Assembly: GCF_003970865.1 (NCBI RefSeq)
Contig: NZ_RXLZ01000007.1
Span: 40,451 to 104,450 of the forward strand
Source of the DNA: Stenotrophomonas maltophilia
Lineage (GTDB): Bacteria; Pseudomonadota; Gammaproteobacteria; Xanthomonadales; Xanthomonadaceae
Reading direction: 5' to 3'
DNA: 64,000 nt
Below the pieces are notes generated by a model. The model searched no databases, was not told the origin of the DNA, and was given only the letters and a program-made list of their open reading frames with translations. Numbering within the stretch: position 1 is the stretch's first letter; each line of letters opens with the position of its first letter. The position numbers were made by a program, and so were the translations under genes. Positions 17,366 through 25,659 of this stretch are shown here, in pieces.

Positions 17366-17839
17366 ATGAACGTCATGAGCCCGCACCTTCACCCCGTCCA
17401 GCCTTCGAACTACGCCGCCGTCGCCAGCTGGCCTGAATCTGCCGAAGCCACCCAGCGCTGGGCGGGCCCGGGTGTGCCGTTTCCACTACCGCCGGAGCGG
17501 TTCGCGCAGGTGCTTGAGCTCGCGTTGCGCCCGGGCTGGGCGCTGCTGGACGAGCAGGGTGCCTGCGTTGGATTCGGCCAGTTCTGGACGACCGACGCCG
17601 GCACCGCACACCTGGGCCGCATCATTGTTTCCCCGTCTGCTCGCGGGCGCGGGCTGGGGCGATTGTTGATGCAGTCCTTGAGTACACAGGCGCTGCGCGA
17701 AGACGGTATCCAACGCCTCACCCTGCGCGTCTACCGTGACAACACGGCCGCCGCGACCCTGTACCGCGATCTCGGTTTCCAGCAGGTCGAAGCGTCCTCG
17801 ACGCCAGAACTTCTGTTCATGCAGCGCACGTCGGGCTGA
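17366..17839 (+). CDS. GNAT-family N-acetyltransferase
   Basis: A 157-residue acetyl-CoA-dependent acetyltransferase. The acetyl-CoA binding motif is GRIIVSPSARGRGLGRLLMQ (R/Q-x-x-G-x-G/A) near residue 84, followed by the LRVYRDNTAAATLYRDLGFQ helix near residue 118. It starts 136 bases from the divergent DapA-family gene and converges on another GNAT gene eight bases downstream. The substrate is not predictable. Confidence 0.85.
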   Translation: MNVMSPHLHPVQPSNYAAVASWPESAEATQRWAGPGVPFPLPPERFAQVLELALRPGWALLDEQGACVGFGQFWTTDAGTAHLGRIIVSPSARGRGLGRLLMQSLSTQALREDGIQRLTLRVYRDNTAAATLYRDLGFQQVEASSTPELLFMQRTSG

Positions 17840-17846
17840 ATCCTGC

Positions 17847-18404
17847 TCAAGCCGGTGTGGCGGCCTGCAGGGCAAACCATTGCTCGCGGGTGATGCGGCT
17901 GATGTGCTCGGTGCGGTAGTCGCCGAGGAAGCTGTTGAACTTGTTCACTTCGGTATGGTGATGCTGGAAACCGCATTTGCTCTGCGCTGTGAGCGATTGC
18001 ACGTTGTCAGCGAAGTAGCCGCACCACAGCGCTTCCAGTTCCAGCTGCATGAATGCATGACGCATCACTTCGCGCACCGCTTCGGGGACCAGCCCGCGGC
18101 CCCAGTACGGTACGCCGATCCAGTAGGCGATCTCGCCTTCGCGGTCGCTGATCTCGAAGTTGCTGTCAGCGCCGATCAGAATGCCGACACAGCCGATGGC
18201 GCGGCCATCCTCGCGGTTCTGCAGTGCGTAGACCTCCGGCTGGTTGAAGACGGTGCGGATGATTTCGGTACTTTCCTCGACGCTGGTGTGCACCGGCCAA
18301 CCGGCGATCGGACCCACCCGCGGGTCGCGGGCGTACTCGTACAGATCGGCGGCGTCGGTGTCTCGCCAGGGGCGAAGGATCAAGCGTTCGGTGTGCAGTT
18401 GCAT
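17847..18404 (-). CDS. RimJ/RimL-type GNAT acetyltransferase
   Basis: A 185-residue GNAT enzyme with the RimJ/RimL-type start MQLHTERLILRPWRDTDAAD and the cofactor-binding segment IAYWIGVPYWGRGLVPEAVR near residue 90. The family acetylates ribosomal-protein N-termini, aminoglycosides or small amines. The ATG at 18404 is chosen because it begins the conserved domain; the frame is open ten codons further, to 18434. It converges on the preceding GNAT gene. Confidence 0.82.
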   Translation of the reverse strand: MQLHTERLILRPWRDTDAADLYEYARDPRVGPIAGWPVHTSVEESTEIIRTVFNQPEVYALQNREDGRAIGCVGILIGADSNFEISDREGEIAYWIGVPYWGRGLVPEAVREVMRHAFMQLELEALWCGYFADNVQSLTAQSKCGFQHHHTEVNKFNSFLGDYRTEHISRITREQWFALQAATPA

Positions 18405-18517
18405 GTCGATTCCACGGGGACAAAGAGAGTGCACAGGCTAGGTCGCCAGGCGCGGCGGGCCCAGAGCGGGACCTTGATGGTTTCGGTACTTTTAACAACT
18501 GATGGCCGAGCCCGGGT

Positions 18518-19444
18518 ATGCTGGGGCCCGGAATACAGCCGGATCGGCCCATGGACCGCGTACCGCAGCTTCTGGACCAGGACGAATCCATGCGGCTGGA
18601 AGTCAGCACGCTGGCCGAAGGGCAGGGCGTCCCGTTGTCGTTCGGCCACGCCTATCTGGCGGTGCTGGTATGCGTATCGGGGCGCGCGCGCTTTGCACTG
18701 AACTTCCGCGAGGTAGCGGTGCAGCGTCATGATGTGCTGGTGCTGGCAGAGGACACGCTGGCGCTGCTGCGGCAGCGCTCACGCGGCTTCCTGGCGGTGG
18801 TCTGCCTGATGCCCAAGGCACTGGCATCGGAGGTGGCCTATGTGCTGCCCAATGCACTGTTCAAGTTCCTGCACGACCAGCCCCACTGCGTGCCGTCGCC
18901 GCTGGAAGTGCCGCTTCTGCAGGGCTGGCTGCAGCAGTTGATGGATGCGCAGCACAATGGCGGCCGCTATCGGCACGTGATGCTGCGCAACCTGCTGCAG
19001 ACGTTCTTCCTGAAGTTCGCAACGCTGCTGCCGGCGCGCAGCGTGGCCGTGACGCAGGTCAGCCGGCGCGAGCGCCTGGCCTGGAACTTCTGGGAACTGG
19101 TCGGTGAGCGCAGCACGCGCCAGCGCGACGTGCAGTCCTATGCCGACGCGCTGTGCATCACCCCGTTCTATCTTTCGCAGCTGACCCGCGAGTGCTTCGA
19201 CGAAACGCCCAAAGCGTTGATCGATCGCCAGGTCGTGCTGGAGATCAAGGCGCTGCTGAGTTACAGCGAGTTGTCGATCGGACGCATCGCCGAGCGACTG
19301 TGTTTCGAGGATGCGTCCTACCTGTGCCGCTATTTCCGGCGGCATGCCGGGCAATCGCTGACCGGCTACCGGCGGGCGGAGCAGGGTGGTACTGATGCGA
19401 TACGAACAAGGGCGCCGGTACTTCGGCACGCAGATCCTCGGTGA
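18518..19444 (+). CDS. AraC-family transcriptional regulator
   Basis: A DNA-binding activator with an N-terminal cupin-like sensor domain (FGHAYLAVLVCVSGRARFAL) and a C-terminal double helix-turn-helix (ADALCITPFYLSQLTRECFD and SIGRIAERLCFEDASYLCRY, followed by FRRHAGQSLTGYR). It is similar in layout to regulators of efflux or catabolic genes. The start is uncertain: ATGs at 18518, 18551 and 18590 are all in frame, and only the last has an AGGA nearby. No obvious target operon adjoins it; the neighbours are a GNAT gene and the response-regulator/kinase pair. Confidence 0.85.
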   Translation: MLGPGIQPDRPMDRVPQLLDQDESMRLEVSTLAEGQGVPLSFGHAYLAVLVCVSGRARFALNFREVAVQRHDVLVLAEDTLALLRQRSRGFLAVVCLMPKALASEVAYVLPNALFKFLHDQPHCVPSPLEVPLLQGWLQQLMDAQHNGGRYRHVMLRNLLQTFFLKFATLLPARSVAVTQVSRRERLAWNFWELVGERSTRQRDVQSYADALCITPFYLSQLTRECFDETPKALIDRQVVLEIKALLSYSELSIGRIAERLCFEDASYLCRYFRRHAGQSLTGYRRAEQGGTDAIRTRAPVLRHADPR

Positions 19445-19497
19445 CGCCGCCGGGCGCGCGTAGTCGTCGCAATTCCCGGTGCGCCTCCCTGTTCCGC

Positions 19498-19857
19498 TTA
19501 CGCCTGCTTCAACAACTGCACCAGCTGGCGCAGCCGATAGGGCTTGGGCAGGAACTCCACCTGTTCCGGCAGGGGCGGAAGCTGCGAACGCGCATAACCG
19601 GACGACAGGATCATCCGCGCCTGCGGCTGTTCGCGCGCCACATGCTCGCTCAGCTCGATGCCGGACATGCCGTTGGGCATGCTGACGTCACTGAACACCA
19701 CATCGAATCGCGCTTCGCCCTTCAGCAGCGCGGCGGCCTCATGCGCATCGGCGGTCGTGGCCACGTCGATGCCGAGGTCGCGCAGGGCCAGGCCGATCAT
19801 TTCACGCAGATCGGTCTGGTCTTCCACCATCAATACGCGGATCGGGTCATCGGTCAT
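19498..19857 (-). CDS. Single-domain response regulator
   Basis: A 119-residue stand-alone receiver domain. The acidic pair is in RVLMVEDQTDLREM, the phospho-acceptor is D57 in VVFSDVSMPNGMSG, and the conserved Thr/Lys positions are present in ARMILSSGYARS and the FLPKPYR lysine. There is no output domain, so it probably relays phosphate or regulates by protein contact. The ATG at 19857 lies 11 bases inside the end of the kinase gene, so the two are co-translated and the kinase is its likely partner. Confidence 0.9.
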   Translation of the reverse strand: MTDDPIRVLMVEDQTDLREMIGLALRDLGIDVATTADAHEAAALLKGEARFDVVFSDVSMPNGMSGIELSEHVAREQPQARMILSSGYARSQLPPLPEQVEFLPKPYRLRQLVQLLKQA

Positions 19858-21010
19858 CGGCAGGGTCCTCCATTGCGGGGAGCAGCAGGCTGACCGTGGT
19901 GCCGACACCGGGCGTGGTGGACACGTCGACGAAGCCGCCGCTCTGGGTAGTGAATCCGAACACCTGGCTCAGGCCCAGGCCGCTGCCCTTGCCGATGTCC
20001 TTGGTGGTGAAGAACGGCTCGGTCGCCCGTTCGGCGATGTCGGCCGCCATCCCGTGACCCTCATCGCAGACGCTGAGGGTGACATAGCCACGTTGCAGCG
20101 TGGAGTCCGCATCCGGGTCGAGGCGATGCTCCAGCGCAGTGCCGATCAGGATGCGGCCACCTTCAAGGGTAGCATCCGCGGCATTGGCGACCAGATTGGC
20201 AAGCGCCGTCTGCAACTGCAGCGCATCGGTGTTGACCGCAGGCAGGCCGGGCGCCAGCTGGGCATCCAGCACCACCGTGGGCGGGCAGGCGCGTTGCAGG
20301 TCCGGCAGCCACTGCCGTATCAGCGCATTGATATCCAGTGGTTCGCGGATCAGGGTCTGGCCGGTGCTGAAGGCCAGCAGCTGGCGGGTCAGCAGCGCAC
20401 CACGATCGGTCGCGGTCTGCGCCGCATCCAGCAGCTCGGCGGCGCGCGCATCGTCACCGTTCACGCGCAGGGACAGCAGGTCCAGCGCGTTGCCGATGGT
20501 GGTCAGCAGGTTGTTGAACTCGTGCGACAGCCCGCGGCTGAGACGGCCGACGGTCTCGAACTGTTGGGTATTGCGCAGTGCACGCTGGGCATCGCGCAGC
20601 AGTCGCTGTGCCTGCCACTGCTCGGTGATGTCGCGGGTGATCTTGACGAAGCCGAGCAGCTCGCCCGCTTCGACGACCGGCTCGATGACCACGCTGGCAC
20701 GAAAAGAGGAGCCATCGCGGCGCACCCGCCAGCCTTCACTGGCAACGTGGCCCTGCTGCGCTGCGAGGCGGAGCAGGCGCTGCGGTTCCCCGGCTTCGCG
20801 ATCGGCAGCCAGATAGAAACGGCCAAAGTGCGTGCCGACCACTTCATCGGCTGAATAGCCCTTGATGCGCTCCGCGCCCGGGTTCCAGCTGCAGACGATG
20901 CCATCAGGATCAAGCAGGTACAGCGCATGGTCGCGCACACTGTCGATCAGCAGTCGCAGTTGGCGGGAAGGGTCCGTCAGCACGGACGTCGTAGAAGCAG
21001 CTGCGTCCAC
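19847..21010 (-). CDS. PAS-domain soluble histidine kinase
   Basis: A 387-residue cytoplasmic sensor kinase with no membrane segment. The PAS domain (residues about 16-130) shows YLLDPDGIVCSWNPGAERIK and ends FVKITRDITEQWQAQ, a typical PAS-PAC junction. The HisKA-type dimerisation helix carries H163 in RGLSHEFNNLLTTIGN. ATP-binding N, G1 and G2 boxes follow (ANLVANAADAT, VCDEGHGMA, GKGSGLGLSQVFGF). The GHEFNN-type phospho-box is typical of kinases paired with single-domain regulators, as here. The start is a GTG with no good ribosome-binding site. Confidence 0.9.
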   Translation of the reverse strand: MDAAASTTSVLTDPSRQLRLLIDSVRDHALYLLDPDGIVCSWNPGAERIKGYSADEVVGTHFGRFYLAADREAGEPQRLLRLAAQQGHVASEGWRVRRDGSSFRASVVIEPVVEAGELLGFVKITRDITEQWQAQRLLRDAQRALRNTQQFETVGRLSRGLSHEFNNLLTTIGNALDLLSLRVNGDDARAAELLDAAQTATDRGALLTRQLLAFSTGQTLIREPLDINALIRQWLPDLQRACPPTVVLDAQLAPGLPAVNTDALQLQTALANLVANAADATLEGGRILIGTALEHRLDPDADSTLQRGYVTLSVCDEGHGMAADIAERATEPFFTTKDIGKGSGLGLSQVFGFTTQSGGFVDVSTTPGVGTTVSLLLPAMEDPADDR

Positions 21011-21161
21011 GTGGAAATGAGCATTACCCCTGGGAGGGACGTGAAGCTAGGCAGTGCAGTGTGAAGGGTGCGTGCAGACGCGGCACGTGCCAATGGTCCT
21101 GTGCCGCTGAATACGACACGGAGTACCATCACCCACCCTCTGTCTTCTGGAACCGACCTGC

Positions 21162-24100
21162 ATGCGTCCTGGTGCGACTACGCGTGACCGCTGGATCTGG
21201 ATGACCTCCGCCGTACTGCTGGCAGCGACCATCGCGTTGGAACTGGTGGTTCCGCTGGGCTATGCCGTTTGGCTGGCGTACTTCCTCGCAGTTGGCGTCA
21301 CGCTGTTCCAGCGCAGTGCGCGCGCACCGTTCATCGTGGCCGTCGTCGCCTGTGTCCTGTTGATCATTGGCTACAACGTCGCCCCGGCCAGCTCCAACTC
21401 GGCGTTCTCGTTCGTCAACCGCAGCATTGGCGGGTGTGCGTTCCTGATGATCGCGCTGATCGTCTCCCGTGCCATCCAGGCGCGGCGCGAAGCGATGCGG
21501 GCGCTGTGGCTGCAGGAAGCCGAGAACGCTGTGGCGATGAGCCTGCGCGGTGACCTGGGTCCGGAGCAGATCGCCGAGGCGGCGGCCACCAGCCTTGGGG
21601 CCCAGCTGCAGGCCGACGTCGCCGCCGTCTACCGCCTGGAAGGCGGGCGACTGCAGCTGACCGGCGGCCTGGCATTGCCGTCCGGCATGCCGGCGTCGCT
21701 GGCATTGCAGGAAGGCGTGGCCGGGCAGGTGGCGCGGGACGAACGCATCCGCCACCTGCATGGGGGTGACGATGCGGTGCTTGAGTTGCAGACCAGCCTG
21801 GGGCGGTTGCCGGTGCGCGAGCGCATCCTGGCGCCGATCAGCAGCGATGGTGCGGTGGTGGGCGTCATTGAACTGGGACGCACCCGCGTCGGCGAGCAGG
21901 ATCGACTCGACATCGAGCTGCTGGAGCGCTGTGCCGAGACCATCGGCATGGCGCTGCGCGCATCGCTGCTACGCGCACAGTTGGTGGTACTGCTGGAGGA
22001 ATCCCAGCGCCAGGGAGAGGAGCTGCAGGCCCAGCAGGAAGAGCTGCGCGTGGCCAATGAGGAACTGGAAGAGCAGAGCCGCAGCCTGCTGCAGTCGCAG
22101 AGCCATCTGGAAGAACAGCAGGCCGAGCTGGAACAGAGCAACGTCCAGCTGGAAGAGCGCACCCACGAGCTGGAGGCGCAGAAGCAGGCGCTGCTGGTCG
22201 CGCAGAGCCAGCTGGTGCGCAACAGCAACGAACTGGCCGCCACCTCGCGCTACAAGTCCGAGTTCCTGGCCAACATGTCGCATGAACTGCGCACGCCGCT
22301 GAACAGCTCGCTGATCCTGGCCAAGCTGCTGGCCGACAACAAGGACGGCACGCTCACCGAAGAACAGGTGAAGTATGCGCGCGCGATCCTGTCATCCAAC
22401 AACGATCTGCTGGCGCTGATCAATGACATCCTGGACCTGTCGCGCATCGAGGCCGGCCACGTCGAGCTGGCCGATGAAGTGGTGGTGACGGACAGCGTGC
22501 TGCAGCGCCTGCGCGAGACCTTCGAGCCGATGGCGCGGCAGAAGGGCCTGGCCCTGCAGATCGAGGCCGATGCGCTCGCCCCCAGCCAGCTGGTGGTGGA
22601 CAGCCAGCGGCTGCAGCAGATCCTGAAGAACCTGCTGGCCAATGCGGTGAAGTTCACCGAGCATGGAAAGGTCAGCCTGCACGTGCGTGCCGGTGGCCAG
22701 GGGCGCGTCCGGTTCGAGGTCTGCGACAGCGGTATCGGCATTGCCCGCGAGCAGCTGCAGGTCATTTTCGAGGCATTCCGCCAGGCCGATGGCAGCACCC
22801 GCCGCCGCTACGGTGGCACCGGACTGGGGCTGTCGATCTCGCGCGATCTGGCCGAGCGCATGGGCGGCAGCATCCAGGTTGACAGTGAACCGGGTCGCGG
22901 TAGCTGCTTCATCCTGGAACTGCCGTTGCAGGGCGCGCCTGCGTCGAATGCCGCTGACATCTCCACGGCGCCGGTGTCGTCGCCGATGGCGGCCGCTGCG
23001 CCGACGATGCCGGCGCCTGCAACGACTGCGGTGGCGCCGACCACCGCGGTGCCCAGCGTGGCCGATGACCGCGGTCGTCGCCAACGCGCTGGCCGCTTGA
23101 TCCTGGCCGTCGAGGACGACGCCACCTTCGCCGAAGCGCTGGTGACCCTGGCCCATGAACTGGACTTCGACTGCGTGGTGGCCGGGACCGCCGAAGAGGC
23201 GCTGACCCTGGCCAGCGAACTGCGCCCGAACGGCATCCTGCTCGATATCGGCCTGCCGGACGTGTCCGGCCTGAGCGTGCTGGAGCGCCTGAAGCGCAAC
23301 CCCGATACCCGGCATATCCCGGTGCACGTGGTCTCGGCGATGGACCGCAGCCAGGTGGCGCGTGAGCTGGGCGCGATTGGCTTCGCAATCAAGCCGACCA
23401 CGCGCGAACGGCTGGTGACGGCCATTGAGCAGCTGGAACAGACCAGCCAGCGCGACGTGCGGCGCCTGCTGATCGTCGAGGACGACAGCGAACTGCGCCA
23501 CAACCTGGAATTGCTGCTGGGCCGTGATCAGCTGCAGATCGTCGCCGTGGGGACCCTGGCCGGTGCGCTGGAGCAGCTCAGCACGGTCACCTTCGACTGC
23601 ATGGTGATGGACCTGTCGCTGCCCGACGGCAGCGGCTACGACCTGCTCGAGCACATGGCCGGCAACGATGATGTCGGCTTCCCGCCGGTGATCGTCTATA
23701 CCGGGCGCGCGCTTGGCCGCGAGGAAGAGCAGCGCCTGCGCCGCTATTCGAAGAGCATCATCATCAAGGGCGCGCGTTCGCCCGAACGCCTGCTGGATGA
23801 AGTGACCCTGTTCCTGCACAGCGTCGAGGCCAGCCTGCCGACCGACCAGCAGCGCCTGCTGCGCGAGGCGCGCCGTCGCGACACCGTGCTCGATGGCCGT
23901 ACCGTGCTGCTGGCCGAGGACGATGTGCGCAACATCTTCGCGCTGTCCAGCGTGCTCGAGCCGCTGGGTGTGACGCTGGAGATCGCGCGCAACGGCCAGG
24001 AAGCGGTGGATCGCCTGGCAGAGCGCGAAGTCGACCTGGTGCTGATGGACATCATGATGCCGGAGAAGGACGGCCTGGCCGCGATGCGCGAGATCCGTGC

Positions 24101-24263
24101 GCAGCGCCACCTGCAGGACCTGCCGATCATCGCGCTGACTGCCAAGGCCATGCCCGATGACCGTGAGCGGTGCCTGCAGGCCGGTGCCAACGACTATATC
24201 GCCAAGCCCATCGACGTGGACAAGCTGGTCTCGCTGTGCCGGGTCTGGTGCTCGCGGCAATGA
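21162..24263 (+). CDS. Hybrid sensor histidine kinase with membrane domain, GAF, coiled coil and three receivers
   Basis: A 1033-residue phosphorelay hub. Residues 8-105 contain four hydrophobic segments, and about 125-270 form a GAF-like sensor domain. Residues 275-350 are a Glu/Gln-rich coiled coil, followed by HisKA with H374 in FLANMSHELRTPLNSS and an HATPase ending near 590. After a Pro/Ala/Thr linker come three receivers with D695 (LLDIGLPD), D817 (MDLSLPDGSG) and D963 (VLMDIMMPEKDG). It heads a tightly overlapping operon with CheR, CheB and a receiver-kinase. The coiled coil resembles the methylated helices of chemoreceptors, so it may be the substrate of the adjacent CheR/CheB. That is inference. 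Confidence 0.92.
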   Translation: MRPGATTRDRWIWMTSAVLLAATIALELVVPLGYAVWLAYFLAVGVTLFQRSARAPFIVAVVACVLLIIGYNVAPASSNSAFSFVNRSIGGCAFLMIALIVSRAIQARREAMRALWLQEAENAVAMSLRGDLGPEQIAEAAATSLGAQLQADVAAVYRLEGGRLQLTGGLALPSGMPASLALQEGVAGQVARDERIRHLHGGDDAVLELQTSLGRLPVRERILAPISSDGAVVGVIELGRTRVGEQDRLDIELLERCAETIGMALRASLLRAQLVVLLEESQRQGEELQAQQEELRVANEELEEQSRSLLQSQSHLEEQQAELEQSNVQLEERTHELEAQKQALLVAQSQLVRNSNELAATSRYKSEFLANMSHELRTPLNSSLILAKLLADNKDGTLTEEQVKYARAILSSNNDLLALINDILDLSRIEAGHVELADEVVVTDSVLQRLRETFEPMARQKGLALQIEADALAPSQLVVDSQRLQQILKNLLANAVKFTEHGKVSLHVRAGGQGRVRFEVCDSGIGIAREQLQVIFEAFRQADGSTRRRYGGTGLGLSISRDLAERMGGSIQVDSEPGRGSCFILELPLQGAPASNAADISTAPVSSPMAAAAPTMPAPATTAVAPTTAVPSVADDRGRRQRAGRLILAVEDDATFAEALVTLAHELDFDCVVAGTAEEALTLASELRPNGILLDIGLPDVSGLSVLERLKRNPDTRHIPVHVVSAMDRSQVARELGAIGFAIKPTTRERLVTAIEQLEQTSQRDVRRLLIVEDDSELRHNLELLLGRDQLQIVAVGTLAGALEQLSTVTFDCMVMDLSLPDGSGYDLLEHMAGNDDVGFPPVIVYTGRALGREEEQRLRRYSKSIIIKGARSPERLLDEVTLFLHSVEASLPTDQQRLLREARRRDTVLDGRTVLLAEDDVRNIFALSSVLEPLGVTLEIARNGQEAVDRLAEREVDLVLMDIMMPEKDGLAAMREIRAQRHLQDLPIIALTAKAMPDDRERCLQAGANDYIAKPIDVDKLVSLCRVWCSRQ

Positions 24264-25084
24264 ACGAACAGGCGCTGTTCGACCTGGAACTGAAGGTCCT
24301 GCTGGAGGCGCTGTACCAGCGCTACCACTACGATTTCCGCAGCTATGCGGTGTCGTCGCTGCGCCGGCGCATGCGCCAGGCGATGCAGCGCTATGAGTGC
24401 GAACGGCTGGTCGACCTGCAGTACCGGCTGCTGCACGAGCCGGACCTGTTCGCCCAGGCCATGCAGTTCTTCACCGTGCAGGTCTCGGAGATGTTCCGTG
24501 ACCCGGCGTACTTCCGAGAGCTGCGCGAGCAGGTGGTGCCGGTGCTGCGCACCTATCCCTCGGTGAAGCTGTGGGTGGCCGGTTGCAGTACGGGCGAGGA
24601 AGTGTGGTCGCTGGCGATCCTGCTGCACGAAGAAGGTCTGCTTGATCGCAGCATCGTCTATGCCACCGACATCAATCCGGCCGCGCTGGCCACCGCCGAG
24701 GCCGGCGCCTATGGCATCGACCGGATGGCCCAGTTCAGCCGCAACTACCTGGCCGCCGGTGGCACGGCGTCGCTGTCCGACTATTACGCCACCGCCTACG
24801 ATGGTGCGGTGTTCGACCGCCAGCTGCGCCGCAACGTGGTGTTCGCCGACCACAGCCTGGCCACCGATACCGTGTTCTCCGAAGTGCACCTGGTGTCGTG
24901 CCGCAACGTGCTGATCTATTTCAACCGCGACCTGCAGGACCGCGCCGTCGGCCTGTTCCGCGAAGCGCTGGTGCACCGTGGCTTTCTCGGCCTCGGCAGC
25001 AAGGAGTCGCTGCAGTTCGGGTGCCACCATGACGCCTTCGAGGTTTGTTCGCGCGAGCACCGCCTGTACCGGAAGGTGGCCTGA
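24260..25084 (+). CDS. CheR-type protein-glutamate methyltransferase
   Basis: A 274-residue SAM-dependent methyltransferase of the CheR family, which esterifies glutamates on receptor helices. The N-terminal helical domain (FRSYAVSSLRRRMRQAMQRY) is followed by the SAM motif VAGCSTGEEVWSLAILL near residue 103. The CheR signature VHLVSCRNVLIYFNRDLQ is near residue 210. The ATG at 24260 overlaps the hybrid kinase stop (ATGA). There is no chemoreceptor gene nearby, so the methylated partner must be elsewhere or be the kinase itself. Confidence 0.93.
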   Translation: MNEQALFDLELKVLLEALYQRYHYDFRSYAVSSLRRRMRQAMQRYECERLVDLQYRLLHEPDLFAQAMQFFTVQVSEMFRDPAYFRELREQVVPVLRTYPSVKLWVAGCSTGEEVWSLAILLHEEGLLDRSIVYATDINPAALATAEAGAYGIDRMAQFSRNYLAAGGTASLSDYYATAYDGAVFDRQLRRNVVFADHSLATDTVFSEVHLVSCRNVLIYFNRDLQDRAVGLFREALVHRGFLGLGSKESLQFGCHHDAFEVCSREHRLYRKVA

Positions 25085-25659
25085 TGGCGCTGCCGGCGCG
25101 TCCTGCCGTGCTGGTGATCGGCGCGTCCGCCGGTGGCGTGGCGGCCCTGCAGGCAGTGCTCGGTGCACTGCCGGCGAAGCTGCCGGTCCCGGTACTGGCC
25201 GTGCTGCACCTGCCGCGTGACCGCACCAGCCGCATCGCCGAGGTGCTGGCACCGTACTGCGCGTTGCCGGTGCGCGAAGCCGAAGACAAGCAACCGTTGC
25301 AGCCGGGCACGGTGACGTTCGCGCCGCCGGATTACCACCTGCTGGTGGAGGACGAGGGGGCGGTGGCGTTGTCGGTGGATGCACCGGTGCTGTTTTCCCG
25401 TCCGGCCATCGATCCACTGTTCGACTCCGCTGCTGCGGTGTTCGGCGGGCAGGTATTGGCCCTGCTGCTGACCGGTGCCAGCAGTGATGGCAGCGAAGGC
25501 GTTGCCGCCGTGCGTCGTGCCGGTGGCCATGCCTGGCTGCAATGTCCCGAGGAGGCCGAGGCGTCGATGATGCCGGCTTCCGCCCTGCAGCACGCCGGCG
25601 CCGATGCCGTGCTGCCCCTTGAACTGATGTGTCGCCGCCTGAAGGAGTTGTTTGCATGA
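25084..25659 (+). CDS. CheB-type methylesterase domain protein
   Basis: A 191-residue stand-alone CheB catalytic domain without a receiver. The catalytic triad is visible: Ser in VIGASAGGVAALQAV, His in LAVLHLPRDRTSRIAE and Asp in LLLTGASSDGSEGVAAVR. It should remove methyl groups added by the neighbouring CheR. Because it lacks its own receiver, control by phosphorylation would have to come from another protein in the operon. The ATG at 25084 overlaps the CheR stop (TGATG), and its own stop overlaps the next start (ATGA at 25656). Confidence 0.92.
   Translation: MALPARPAVLVIGASAGGVAALQAVLGALPAKLPVPVLAVLHLPRDRTSRIAEVLAPYCALPVREAEDKQPLQPGTVTFAPPDYHLLVEDEGAVALSVDAPVLFSRPAIDPLFDSAAAVFGGQVLALLLTGASSDGSEGVAAVRRAGGHAWLQCPEEAEASMMPASALQHAGADAVLPLELMCRRLKELFA

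Noticed and set aside
22392..24260. A 622-codon antisense frame over the hybrid kinase
   Set aside because: The same GC-bias effect; the sense strand encodes clear kinase and receiver motifs.
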